The position numbers and the translations under genes were made by a program. Below the pieces are notes generated by a model, which was not told the origin of the DNA, made no database searches, and saw only the letters and a program-made list of their open reading frames with translations. A stretch of 64,000 nt of DNA. Source: Winogradskyella vidalii. GTDB taxonomy: Bacteria; Bacteroidota; Bacteroidia; Flavobacteriales; Flavobacteriaceae. Of this stretch, positions 25,620-33,385 are shown one piece after another (position 1 is the first letter of the stretch; each line of letters starts with the position of its first letter). The DNA lies in assembly GCF_013403955.1 (NCBI RefSeq), contig NZ_JABFDG010000001.1:930001-994000 (forward strand). Direction: 5' to 3'.

Positions 25620-26321
25620 TTAGTTTTGCATAAATTGTAAGTACAATGTCTCTAGTTCGTTAGCGCTTACATCTTTGCTGTTAAGTTCTTTTACTAGAAT
25701 GCCTTTTTTTAAGATACCGATACGATTACAGACTTCGCGTACACGAAAAATATCGTGTGATGCCATCAAAATAGTTGCACCTTCTGAAGCGAGTTTTTGA
25801 AGTAGTAGTGATAGTTCATTACTTGCTAATGGGTCTAAACCACTTGCAGGTTCATCTAGCAAATAGACTTTTGCTTTTTTAGCATAAGCAATAGCAATAC
25901 CTACTTTTTGTCGCATGCCTTTAGAATAACCACTCACTTTTTTATGGTGCGCATCATTTGCTAAGCCACAGGTGCTTAAGTAATCTTCTAGCTCTTTTTT
26001 AGAATATTTTAACCCTGCAAGTTTGCAGAAATAATCTAAATTTTCTAAGCCAGATAAATAGGGGTAGAGATTGACATTCTCGGGAATATAGCCAATAAGC
26101 TTTCTTGTTTCTTGGGCATTTTGACTCGTGTCTATAGCGTTTATAGATACTTTTCCTGAATCGGGTTTTAAAAAGCCCAATAACATATTAATTGTTGTTG
26201 ACTTACCTGCTCCATTAGCACCTAAAAGACCTAGAATATCCCCTTTTTTAATCTCTAAATTTAAGTTTTGAACAGCTAAATCACCTTTAAATGACTTACT
26301 AACATCTTGTATTTGTATCAT
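25620..26321 (-). CDS. ABC transporter ATP-binding protein (NosF/CcmA-like)
   Basis: A 233-residue ATPase: Walker A GANGAGKSTTINM, Q-loop GYIPENVNLYPYLSG, signature VSGYSKGMRQKVG, Walker B VYLLDEPASGLDP and the switch His in MASHD. It powers the two DUF3526 permeases that follow. I start at 26321 (MIQIQDVSKSFKG); the ATG at 26390 would add a non-homologous leader and begin inside the promoter/operator region. First gene of the seven-gene operon (26321 to 19573), transcribed divergently from the Fur-family gene and under two operator-like palindromes. Confidence 0.92.
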   Translation of the reverse strand: MIQIQDVSKSFKGDLAVQNLNLEIKKGDILGLLGANGAGKSTTINMLLGFLKPDSGKVSINAIDTSQNAQETRKLIGYIPENVNLYPYLSGLENLDYFCKLAGLKYSKKELEDYLSTCGLANDAHHKKVSGYSKGMRQKVGIAIAYAKKAKVYLLDEPASGLDPLASNELSLLLQKLASEGATILMASHDIFRVREVCNRIGILKKGILVKELNSKDVSANELETLYLQFMQN

Positions 26322-26335
26322 AAAATTGTTATTAA

Positions 26336-26350
26336 TGCAACTGAGTCGCA
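26336..26350. promoter_or_regulatory. Candidate Zur operator 1
   Basis: TGCAACTGAGTCGCA is an imperfect TGCAA-N5-TTGCA palindrome (one mismatch in the right arm). It covers the downstream end of the minus-strand -7 box and the expected transcription start of the ABC-zigA-merC-folE operon. Confidence 0.6.
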
Positions 26351-26379
26351 AAACTAGAAGATTAATTTTGTAATTGCAA
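26349..26379 (-). promoter_or_regulatory. Promoter of the zinc operon
   Basis: On the minus strand, TTG (26379-26377) and TAGTTTTG (26356-26349) are separated by 20 bp, matching the flavobacterial -33/-7 consensus. Transcription should start near 26345, giving a leader of about 24 nt. Its -33 element lies inside operator 2 and its -7 box touches operator 1. Confidence 0.7.
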
Positions 26380-26398
26380 CTTAATTGCATTAAATTTG
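26368..26398 (+). promoter_or_regulatory. Promoter of the Fur-family (zur-like) gene
   Basis: TTG (26368-26370) and TAAATTTG (26391-26398) are separated by 20 bp. The box ends 4 bases before the ATG at 26403, so the mRNA should be leaderless or nearly so. Operator 2 fills the spacer, which implies autoregulation. Confidence 0.7.
26375..26389. promoter_or_regulatory. Candidate Zur operator 2
   Basis: TGCAACTTAATTGCA is a perfect TGCAA-N5-TTGCA palindrome between the -33 and -7 elements of the zur-like promoter, and it overlaps the -33 of the divergent promoter. The same bases also form a direct repeat TAATTGCA (26371-26378 and 26382-26389) with an 11-bp period. Its centre is 39 bp from operator 1. 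I saw no further copy in the window. Confidence 0.65.
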
Positions 26399-26402
26399 TT
26401 TT

Positions 26403-26783
26403 ATGGGAATTATTAGAAAAACAAAAGCTGTAACAACAGTGTTACAAATTTTTGAAGAAAAAAATGAAGCGCAATCCGTTGTACACCTTATTGAGCTTGT
26501 GAAAGATAAGATGAATAAAACAACAGTGTATCGTATTTTAGACCGGCTTGAAGCAGATGGCATTATTCATTCCTTTAATGGGAAAGATGGTTTAAAATGG
26601 TATGCGAAGTGTAAGGGTTGTTCTGCTGAACATCATACAGATAAACATCCACATTTTCAGTGTACGGAATGTGATAAGGTGGAGTGTTTATCTATTGACA
26701 TTAAAATTCCGACAATAAAAAATCATAAAGTAGAGTCTACAGATATTTTATTAACAGGACGTTGTGAGGTTTGTAGTATATAA
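26403..26783 (+). CDS. zur: Fur-family transcriptional repressor, Zur-like
   Basis: A 126-residue Fur-family regulator. The winged-helix half ends with the recognition helix region NKTTVYRILDRLEADGII. The C-terminal half has HHTDKHPHF and two CxxC pairs (Cys87/Cys90 and Cys121/Cys124) that make the structural zinc site of Fur/Zur proteins. Two extra Cys lie at 70 and 73. Assignment to zinc rather than iron or peroxide sensing rests on the operon it faces (zigA, merC-like, folE). It should repress its own promoter and the divergent operon by binding the palindromes at 26336 and 26375 when zinc is sufficient. The family call is firm, the metal is inferred. Confidence 0.82.
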   Translation: MGIIRKTKAVTTVLQIFEEKNEAQSVVHLIELVKDKMNKTTVYRILDRLEADGIIHSFNGKDGLKWYAKCKGCSAEHHTDKHPHFQCTECDKVECLSIDIKIPTIKNHKVESTDILLTGRCEVCSI

Positions 26784-26895
26784 GTATTGGTTTAAATCTT
26801 ATACCATCGACTCATTATTTATGATGACTCTATGATTGAGTTATAAGACAAAACCTTAAAGTTCTTTTTAATTATTAATTTAGTGTAAGCACAGC

Positions 26896-27546
26896 CTAAC
26901 TAAGCTTTTTAAGCGCATCAATAATTTCATCTGGTTCAGACCGTGTTCTGTAATCTACATTAACGTAATTCCATTTTACTAAACCATCAGTTCCGACAAT
27001 AAATGTGGCAGGAATTGGTAAAACGTTGGCATTACCATTATTAATTTTCTTTAAATCGAGTCCACGATCTACGCGCATATGCTCCATTAAAAATTCAGGA
27101 ACTTCCCAAGCCACACCATACTGTGAAGCTATCTTTGCGTCTTGGTCAGATAGCACTGTAAATGCCATGGTGTTGATTTCATTTTCAGTTAGGGAATCAT
27201 CAGGCACTTCTGGACTAATAGCAACTAAAGTCGCACCTAAATCTTCAATATCACTTAGTTTCGCTTGCAATGCTCTTAATTGTAAGTTGCAATATGGACA
27301 CCAGCTACCACGATAAAAAGCGACTACAACAGGGCCTTTTTTTAGTAAACCAGACAATGAAATGAGTTGTCCTTTTGGGTTTGGTAATTCAAAATCGATT
27401 GCCTTATCTCCAATTTTTAAGGCATCTTTTCCTTCTTCAAAAGCTTTAGCTTTCTCTATAACAGCATCAACACCTTGCATAAATTCAGGTTTTGCGTTTC
27501 GCCCTGCTGCAATTTTAGCGTCGGTTTGTTCTTTTAGTGTTTTCAT
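26896..27546 (-). CDS. Peroxiredoxin-like (AhpC/TSA) protein
   Basis: A 216-residue thioredoxin-fold protein with an N-terminal helical extension of about 40 residues. The active site is FYRGSWCPYCNLQL, a CxxC rather than the single peroxidatic Cys in PxxxTxxC, so it belongs to the peroxiredoxin-like family with possible peroxidase or disulfide reductase activity. LSDQDAKIASQYGV and PATFIVGTDGLVKW are family features. No signal peptide, so cytoplasmic. It converges on the zur-like gene and has its own promoter; a role in thiol redox is likely and bshC lies near, but a direct link is not shown. Confidence 0.85.
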   Translation of the reverse strand: MKTLKEQTDAKIAAGRNAKPEFMQGVDAVIEKAKAFEEGKDALKIGDKAIDFELPNPKGQLISLSGLLKKGPVVVAFYRGSWCPYCNLQLRALQAKLSDIEDLGATLVAISPEVPDDSLTENEINTMAFTVLSDQDAKIASQYGVAWEVPEFLMEHMRVDRGLDLKKINNGNANVLPIPATFIVGTDGLVKWNYVNVDYRTRSEPDEIIDALKKLS

Positions 27547-27575
27547 AGTATGTGTTAATGGAGTGTAGTTTTATA

Positions 27576-27602
27576 CAAAATTAGATGTTATACAGGTTTC
27601 AA
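27576..27602 (-). promoter_or_regulatory. Promoter of the peroxiredoxin-like gene
   Basis: On the minus strand, TTG (27602-27600) and TAATTTTG (27583-27576) are separated by 16 bp, one short of the usual range. The box lies 29 bases before the ATG at 27546. Confidence 0.45.
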
Positions 27603-27676
27603 AATGAGACCTACAAAAATCAATTTAGATATGATTTAATAAACTAACACTTGTTTTTAAATTCGTTTTAATGGCT

Positions 27677-30157
27677 TTATAATTCGTAAGCGTTGTTATT
27701 CACAAAGAAAACAGCATTTACTAAAAATAGCTTCCCATTTTCCCAGAAATTTCTAAAAAGTGGATTGTCTACCATATAAATAAAACTACCACTTCCCATA
27801 CGTTCCTCTCCAAAAACTAAAGTTTGTTTTAGTGTTTTTAAAGCATCTTGTCCTGCAAATCCAGAATAGACCTTATTATCATTTAGATAAGTAATATTAT
27901 AACCATTATCTAACAAACTGTAGGCTTTGTTTCCAAGTTTTAAAGTGAAATAATTAGTGTCATAGCCAAAAGCCATAGGGTGGGTGTTATCTACTTTTGT
28001 GTTGAAAATAGCGCCTGTAATTAGGTTGTTGCTGTATTCTCGTTCCCGACTAGCATAAGCTGTAAGATTGACTTTAGTTTCAGGGGCTTCAACTTCTTTT
28101 TCTTTAAGACTGAATCCATCTTTATCAGCAAAATTCCGCAAAGCACCATCAATAGCAATCACTTTGCCGCCAGAACGCACCCAGGTTTTAAGTTTTGTCA
28201 TATTACTTTCGTCAAACACATTCCTGTAATTGCCATTTGGAAGAATAAGAACACTATAATTGTCTAAATTGGTTCTGCTTAAATTAGCTGTATTAATAGA
28301 GGTCAAAGGATAGCCCAATTGCTGTTCAAAGAAATGCCAAATTTCACCATAGCTCAAAGACGAAGTACCTTCACCAGACAGTACGGCAACCTTATGTTTG
28401 TTTACTAATTTAATGTCTGGCGAACCGATATCTGGTACGGTTTGTGAAAAACCAGAGTCGATTTCCGTTAAGTGTTGTGCGTGTTTTTGTGCAATGGTAT
28501 TTAATTTTGAAACCATTTCCTCAATATGTTTATTATCACCTTTAGTAATGATTAAAGAACCGCGGTCAAATGTTTTGTCGTTAGAAGAAAAAGGTTTTTC
28601 ATTAAAACGAACTTTAAAGTCTTGCTTTAATAATTCAGCTAAAAACTTAGCATCCTTCATAGCGTTCCATTTACTAACATAACCATAAGTGTCGCTTAAT
28701 GTTTTAAGTGCTGCACGACCTATAAGTGGTGAACTTTCTACTTTTTTTGTGCTGGCAATGGCATCTAAACCATACGCATAAGGCAAGGACCAAGCTGTAA
28801 TATCGTATGTTAAAGAGTCTGAAAGTTTAGCATTAGGTTCAAAAAGTACTTTTACCATTTTGCCTTTGGATTGGTTGGTGTGTATCACCATCGCTTTACC
28901 ATCTACATTCATACTTCCTTCTTTTCCTGTGCCGTAATTATAACCAGAAACTTTAGAGCCTGTTGGGTTTTCAAAAGTAATTTGATGTTTGTTTAGCAAG
29001 GTTTTTAAACTATTCAATTTATCCTCATGTCCCGAAACCACATAACTTTTATACTTTAAGTCAGAATTATTAAAGAATTTACCAAACTCAGCGTTTAATT
29101 GTTTTGCGTTTTTAGACGCCATTTCAACTGTTGAGATTCCTGCTGTGGTATGATGTGTTAAACGTTCGACTAAGGTCAATACATGAGCTTCATCATTTAA
29201 AATACCTAAGCCAGCTCTACCGTGACCTGCTTGTTCGTATGTCATACCCATGGCGCCCATAAAAGTAGGGTAGGTGTCTCCGTAACTCGGATAAAACAAA
29301 TCGAAACGTTCTCTAGTGAAAAACAACCAGCCTTCAGCATCAAAATATTTAGCATGATTTTGTCCAATTTCAGTTTGAAAATCACGTTGCCAATCCGTAA
29401 TGATATCATGAAACGGTTCTGCAGCAGGCGCAAAATAGTACGGCTCATTAATGCCTTGTTCATGAAAATCAACATGCACATGCGGCATCCATTGATTATA
29501 AACTTTTAGGCGTTGTTGGGTTTCTACTTGTGTGGCCCAAACCCAATCCCTGTTAAGGTCAAATAAGTAGTGGTTTGGTCGTCCGCCTGGCCAAGGTTCA
29601 TGGTGCTCACTAGCTTGTGTATCTGTATCGTAAGGTGTGCTTTTAGTTTCATTATACCAATTTACATATCGATCACGACCATCTGGATTCACAGAAGGAT
29701 CCATAATGACAACGGTGTTTTTGAGTAAGTCTTGGTGTTCAGTAAGTAATTTATATAAGGTTAACATCGCAGCTTCAGAACTCGATGCCTCATTGCCATG
29801 TACGTTATAACTCAACCAAACAATAGCAATTTCATTCGCTGTAGATACACCTTCTAATAACCCCGTGTTTTTTAAATTATTTTCACGGATAGCGTTGAGG
29901 TTTTTTATATTGTCTTCACTAGACACATAAGCCAAATGTAAACCTCTACGTTCATTGGTTGTTCCGTATTGTTCTAGTTTTATTTGATTTGGAACTTGCT
30001 GCTGAACGGCTTTAAAGTAAGCTATAATTTGATGATTACGGCTAAACTGCGTGCCAATATCGTAGCCTAGAAACTCACTTGGCGATTGAATATTTTGGGC
30101 TAATACCAAGGTTGTGCTACAGAAAAGTGTAAACAGCGCTAAAAATAATTTTTGCAT
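27677..30157 (-). CDS. M14 family zinc carboxypeptidase, secreted
   Basis: An 826-residue exported metallopeptidase (signal peptide MQKLFLALFTLFCSTTLVLAQ). The M14 domain is in the first half: zinc ligands His and Glu in SYNVHGNEASSSEAAML, the Arg/Asn substrate-binding segment VNPDGRDRYVN and NRDWVW, and the third ligand in MPHVHVDFHEQG. The C-terminal half (about 400-826) has a domain with VAVLSGEGTSSLSYGEIWHF and VLILPNGNYRN resembling class I glutamine amidotransferase-like folds, as in other Bacteroidota M14 proteins. It probably degrades peptides in the periplasm or outside the cell. Single gene. Confidence 0.9.
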   Translation of the reverse strand: MQKLFLALFTLFCSTTLVLAQNIQSPSEFLGYDIGTQFSRNHQIIAYFKAVQQQVPNQIKLEQYGTTNERRGLHLAYVSSEDNIKNLNAIRENNLKNTGLLEGVSTANEIAIVWLSYNVHGNEASSSEAAMLTLYKLLTEHQDLLKNTVVIMDPSVNPDGRDRYVNWYNETKSTPYDTDTQASEHHEPWPGGRPNHYLFDLNRDWVWATQVETQQRLKVYNQWMPHVHVDFHEQGINEPYYFAPAAEPFHDIITDWQRDFQTEIGQNHAKYFDAEGWLFFTRERFDLFYPSYGDTYPTFMGAMGMTYEQAGHGRAGLGILNDEAHVLTLVERLTHHTTAGISTVEMASKNAKQLNAEFGKFFNNSDLKYKSYVVSGHEDKLNSLKTLLNKHQITFENPTGSKVSGYNYGTGKEGSMNVDGKAMVIHTNQSKGKMVKVLFEPNAKLSDSLTYDITAWSLPYAYGLDAIASTKKVESSPLIGRAALKTLSDTYGYVSKWNAMKDAKFLAELLKQDFKVRFNEKPFSSNDKTFDRGSLIITKGDNKHIEEMVSKLNTIAQKHAQHLTEIDSGFSQTVPDIGSPDIKLVNKHKVAVLSGEGTSSLSYGEIWHFFEQQLGYPLTSINTANLSRTNLDNYSVLILPNGNYRNVFDESNMTKLKTWVRSGGKVIAIDGALRNFADKDGFSLKEKEVEAPETKVNLTAYASREREYSNNLITGAIFNTKVDNTHPMAFGYDTNYFTLKLGNKAYSLLDNGYNITYLNDNKVYSGFAGQDALKTLKQTLVFGEERMGSGSFIYMVDNPLFRNFWENGKLFLVNAVFFVNNNAYEL

Positions 30158-30273
30158 TAAATAAATTGTTTTGGTTGAAAGCTAGTAAAGATAGTTAGGC
30201 AAACTGAATTAACTAAAAATTAGCAGATAAAAAATAGAAGTGCAGTATATTTATGCCCTAATAAAAGATTTGT

Positions 30274-31881
30274 ATGCCAACTGACTGTATTCCGTTTAGG
30301 GAAACCAACTATTTTTCCGACTTTATTTGCGATTATCTTGATGAAAAAGAAGCGTTAAAAGGCTTCTACCATCACTTTCCAAAGTTAGAAAATTTTAAAG
30401 CTCAAATTGAAGAGAAAAAATCGAATATCAAATGCCACCATGAGCACAGTCGGAAGGTTTTGGTTGATACATTAGAATCACAGTACAACAACCTTAAAAC
30501 CTCAGAATTAACAGCTGTAAATATTGAGAGTTTAAATTCTGAAAACACATTTACAATTACCACAGGTCACCAGTTGAATTTATTTACAGGACCACTTTAT
30601 TTTCTGTATAAAATTATTTCAACCATCAATCTTACCAAACAATTAAAAGCAACTTATCCCGACTATAATTTTGTGCCTATCTATTGGATGGCTTCCGAAG
30701 ATCACGATTTTGAAGAAATCAATTATTTCAATTTTAAAGGTAAAAAAATACAGTGGAATTCTGAGCAAACAGGTGCTGTTGGTCATTTTAATACCCAAGG
30801 ATTAGATGATGTTTTTGAAGTTATATCAGCTGAGTTTGGACCAGGAAAAAATGCAGAACAATTAAAAATTTGGTTTAAAGAGGCTTACCTCAATCACGAT
30901 AACCTAGCAGATGCTACGCGTTATTTAGCCAATGAATTATTTGGAAAACAAGGTTTGGTTGTTTTAGATGCCGATGATAAAGCATTGAAACGTTTGTTTA
31001 TTCCTCAGATGAAAAAAGAACTCTTGGAGCAAACGGCTTTTAAAAAGGTTACAGAAACCAACTCAAAGCTTGAAGAATTAGGGTTGAAAATTCAAGTAAA
31101 TCCAAGAGAAATAAATCTGTTCTATATTAAAGATGGATTGAGAGAACGTATTATAGAAGAAGACGGTGTGTTTTCAGTTTTAGAAACAGATTTACGCTGG
31201 GATAAAAGTGAATTACTAAGTCATCTTGAAGAATTTCCTGAACGGTTTTCACCAAACGTCATTATGCGCCCCTTGTATCAAGAAGTCATTCTACCTAACC
31301 TTTGTTATATAGGAGGAGGTGGAGAGATGATTTATTGGTTACAATTAAAATCTAACTTTGAAGCGCAAAAAGTTACTTTTCCAATATTATTGCTTCGTAA
31401 TTCAGCCTTGATAAAATCTGAAAAACAAGCGGCTAAATTAACTCGTCTAGATATTTCTAACAACGACTTATTTTTAGACCGTCATACTTATATTAATAAA
31501 AGAGTTCGAAAAATTTCGAATATAGATGTTGATTTTTCAGCACAAATTCAACATTTAGAATCGCAATTTAAAGCCCTTTATGATTTAGCAGAACAAACCG
31601 ATAAATCATTTTTAGGTGCTGTAAAAGCACAAGAAGTAAAGCAAACAAAAGGTTTAAAACATCTTGAAAAACGTTTGTTAAAAGCGCAAAAAGTAAAGCT
31701 AGCCGATGAGATAGAACGTTGCACAGCATTACAAGAAGACTTATTCCCTAGTCAAAGTTTACAAGAACGAAACACTAATTTTTCGGAGTTGTATTTAGAA
31801 TATGGCGACCAACTTATACCCGAAATAACACAAGCCTTAGAACCACTTAAAGGCGAATTTTTAATATTAAATTTAAAATAA
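30274..31881 (+). CDS. bshC: Bacillithiol biosynthesis cysteine-adding enzyme BshC
   Basis: A 535-residue BshC, which joins cysteine to glucosaminyl-malate in the last step of bacillithiol synthesis. Family hallmarks are the N-terminal FRETNYFSDFICDYL, TTGHQLNLFTGPLYFLYKI, YWMASEDHDFEEINYF and the C-terminal coiled coil (KGLKHLEKRLLKAQKVK). Length is normal. Its presence means the organism uses bacillithiol as low-molecular-weight thiol, as many Bacteroidota do. Three bases separate it from the decarboxylase gene that follows, so they share a message. The ATG is one base after a TTTG, and no full TAnnTTTG box is present. Confidence 0.93.
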   Translation: MPTDCIPFRETNYFSDFICDYLDEKEALKGFYHHFPKLENFKAQIEEKKSNIKCHHEHSRKVLVDTLESQYNNLKTSELTAVNIESLNSENTFTITTGHQLNLFTGPLYFLYKIISTINLTKQLKATYPDYNFVPIYWMASEDHDFEEINYFNFKGKKIQWNSEQTGAVGHFNTQGLDDVFEVISAEFGPGKNAEQLKIWFKEAYLNHDNLADATRYLANELFGKQGLVVLDADDKALKRLFIPQMKKELLEQTAFKKVTETNSKLEELGLKIQVNPREINLFYIKDGLRERIIEEDGVFSVLETDLRWDKSELLSHLEEFPERFSPNVIMRPLYQEVILPNLCYIGGGGEMIYWLQLKSNFEAQKVTFPILLLRNSALIKSEKQAAKLTRLDISNNDLFLDRHTYINKRVRKISNIDVDFSAQIQHLESQFKALYDLAEQTDKSFLGAVKAQEVKQTKGLKHLEKRLLKAQKVKLADEIERCTALQEDLFPSQSLQERNTNFSELYLEYGDQLIPEITQALEPLKGEFLILNLK

Positions 31882-31884
31882 TTA

Positions 31885-33255
31885 ATGCATCACATTGATA
31901 TTGATTTGATTGAGATGACTTTAGATGTCATGAAATATGTCATCGGAAGAGTCTCTGAAACTGAACATCAAATAGGAAAACCAAGAAAGTCTGAAGATTT
32001 AAAAGCCTTAGTCGGTGATACCGTAACACCAAAAGGTGTTGGTGGCGAGTACGCCTTTAATTTATGGAAACAGCATTTAGCTAAGGCTAATGTTCCTGTA
32101 GATCACCCAAGAAATTTAGCTTTTGTGCCAGCATCACCAACAAAAGCGGCAATAATGTTCGATTTAATAACATCGGCATCAAGTATTCATGGTGCGTATT
32201 GGATGGAAGGTGCCGGCGGAATCTTTTGTGAAAATGAGGCGATGAGCTGGATTGTCTCGCTAACAGGTTTGCCAGAAGGCGCTTTTGGGGTGTTTACAAG
32301 TGGAGGAACCGCTGCAAATTTATCTGCTATTGTTACTGCAAGAGAACATTGGCGAGAAAACCCAGAATTTAATCGCGAAAAGGGCTTGATTATTACCTCA
32401 ATGGGGGCACATTCATCTGTAAAAGCAATGGCGAAAGTTGCGGATGTAGATATCATTTTAGTCGACTCTGAAGAGCATTTAACAGGAGAGGCACTTTTAG
32501 AAACTATTGCTACGCTAACAGAACATCAACGTAAATGTTTGTTTGCTGTCGTTGCTACAGGCGGAACTACAAATGCAGGTATTATTGACGATTTAGAAAG
32601 TGTTGCTAAAGTTTGTGAGGAGGAAAACTTATGGTTTCATATCGATGCTGCTTATGGAGGAGGTGCTTTGGTAGCTGATTCCGTTCGTCATTTGTTTAAG
32701 GGTATAGAAAAAGCAGATAGTATTACGATTGATCCTCATAAATGGATGTTTTCACCTTATGACTGTGGTGCTGTAATTTATAAAAACATGGAATTGGCTA
32801 AAAATGCCCATTCACAACAAGGTTCTTATCTAGAAATTTTTAAAGATGAAGGCGCTCACGGGTTTAATCCAACAGATTATCAAATTCAATTAACAAGACG
32901 TGTTAGAGGTTTGCCATTGTGGTTTTCATTGGCGACACATGGTACGGATCGTTATAAAGAAGCTGTAGAACGCGGTTTAGAATTAGCTCAAATTGCAGGT
33001 CGTTTAATTGAAGCGCACCCTAACTTAGAATTGGTAAGAGAGCCAAGTTTATCTTGTGTTTTATATAGAAGAATAGGATGGGAGCCTGAAGATTACACCC
33101 ACTGGACCTATGAAAATCACAATAAAGGATTTGCTCTAGTCACACCAACTAAATGGAAAAATGGAGATACTTATGAAACCTGTTCACGCTTTTGTTTTAT
33201 AAATCCAGATACTACAGAACGCGATATAGAACTAATTTTAGCGTCTATGGAATAA
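31885..33255 (+). CDS. PLP-dependent amino acid decarboxylase (group II)
   Basis: A 456-residue fold type I PLP enzyme of the glutamate/aromatic amino acid decarboxylase group. VFTSGGTAANLSAIV binds the phosphate, WFHIDAAYGGGAL contains the cofactor Asp, and the Schiff-base Lys is in TIDPHKWMFSPYDCG. The RRVRGLPLWFSL segment is also typical. The substrate could be an aromatic amino acid, 2,4-diaminobutyrate or aspartate; sequence alone does not decide. It is coupled to bshC (3-base gap), but no bacillithiol step needs a decarboxylase, so the pairing may be only transcriptional. Confidence 0.85.
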   Translation: MHHIDIDLIEMTLDVMKYVIGRVSETEHQIGKPRKSEDLKALVGDTVTPKGVGGEYAFNLWKQHLAKANVPVDHPRNLAFVPASPTKAAIMFDLITSASSIHGAYWMEGAGGIFCENEAMSWIVSLTGLPEGAFGVFTSGGTAANLSAIVTAREHWRENPEFNREKGLIITSMGAHSSVKAMAKVADVDIILVDSEEHLTGEALLETIATLTEHQRKCLFAVVATGGTTNAGIIDDLESVAKVCEEENLWFHIDAAYGGGALVADSVRHLFKGIEKADSITIDPHKWMFSPYDCGAVIYKNMELAKNAHSQQGSYLEIFKDEGAHGFNPTDYQIQLTRRVRGLPLWFSLATHGTDRYKEAVERGLELAQIAGRLIEAHPNLELVREPSLSCVLYRRIGWEPEDYTHWTYENHNKGFALVTPTKWKNGDTYETCSRFCFINPDTTERDIELILASME

Positions 33256-33374
33256 TTAGCTAAAAATTTTCAAAAATCATTTAAATACAAGCATTCATAA
33301 TATGTGATTATTTTTTATGTTAAAATTTAATTCAAAAAAATGTCAATCATAAATCTTAATTCGTAAATCCTTAC

Positions 33375-33382
33375 TATTTTTG
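33375..33382 (+). promoter_or_regulatory. -7 box of guaA, implying a leaderless mRNA
   Basis: TATTTTTG matches TAnnTTTG and ends only 3 bases before the guaA ATG at 33386. Transcription would start at about the A of the start codon. No -33 TTG is found at the usual spacing. Confidence 0.55.
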
Positions 33383-33385
33383 CGC

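Noticed and set aside
26322..26390. ATG at 26390 as start of the ABC ATPase
   Set aside because: It would put 23 non-homologous codons on top of the promoters and operators; the ATPase domain begins at 26321.
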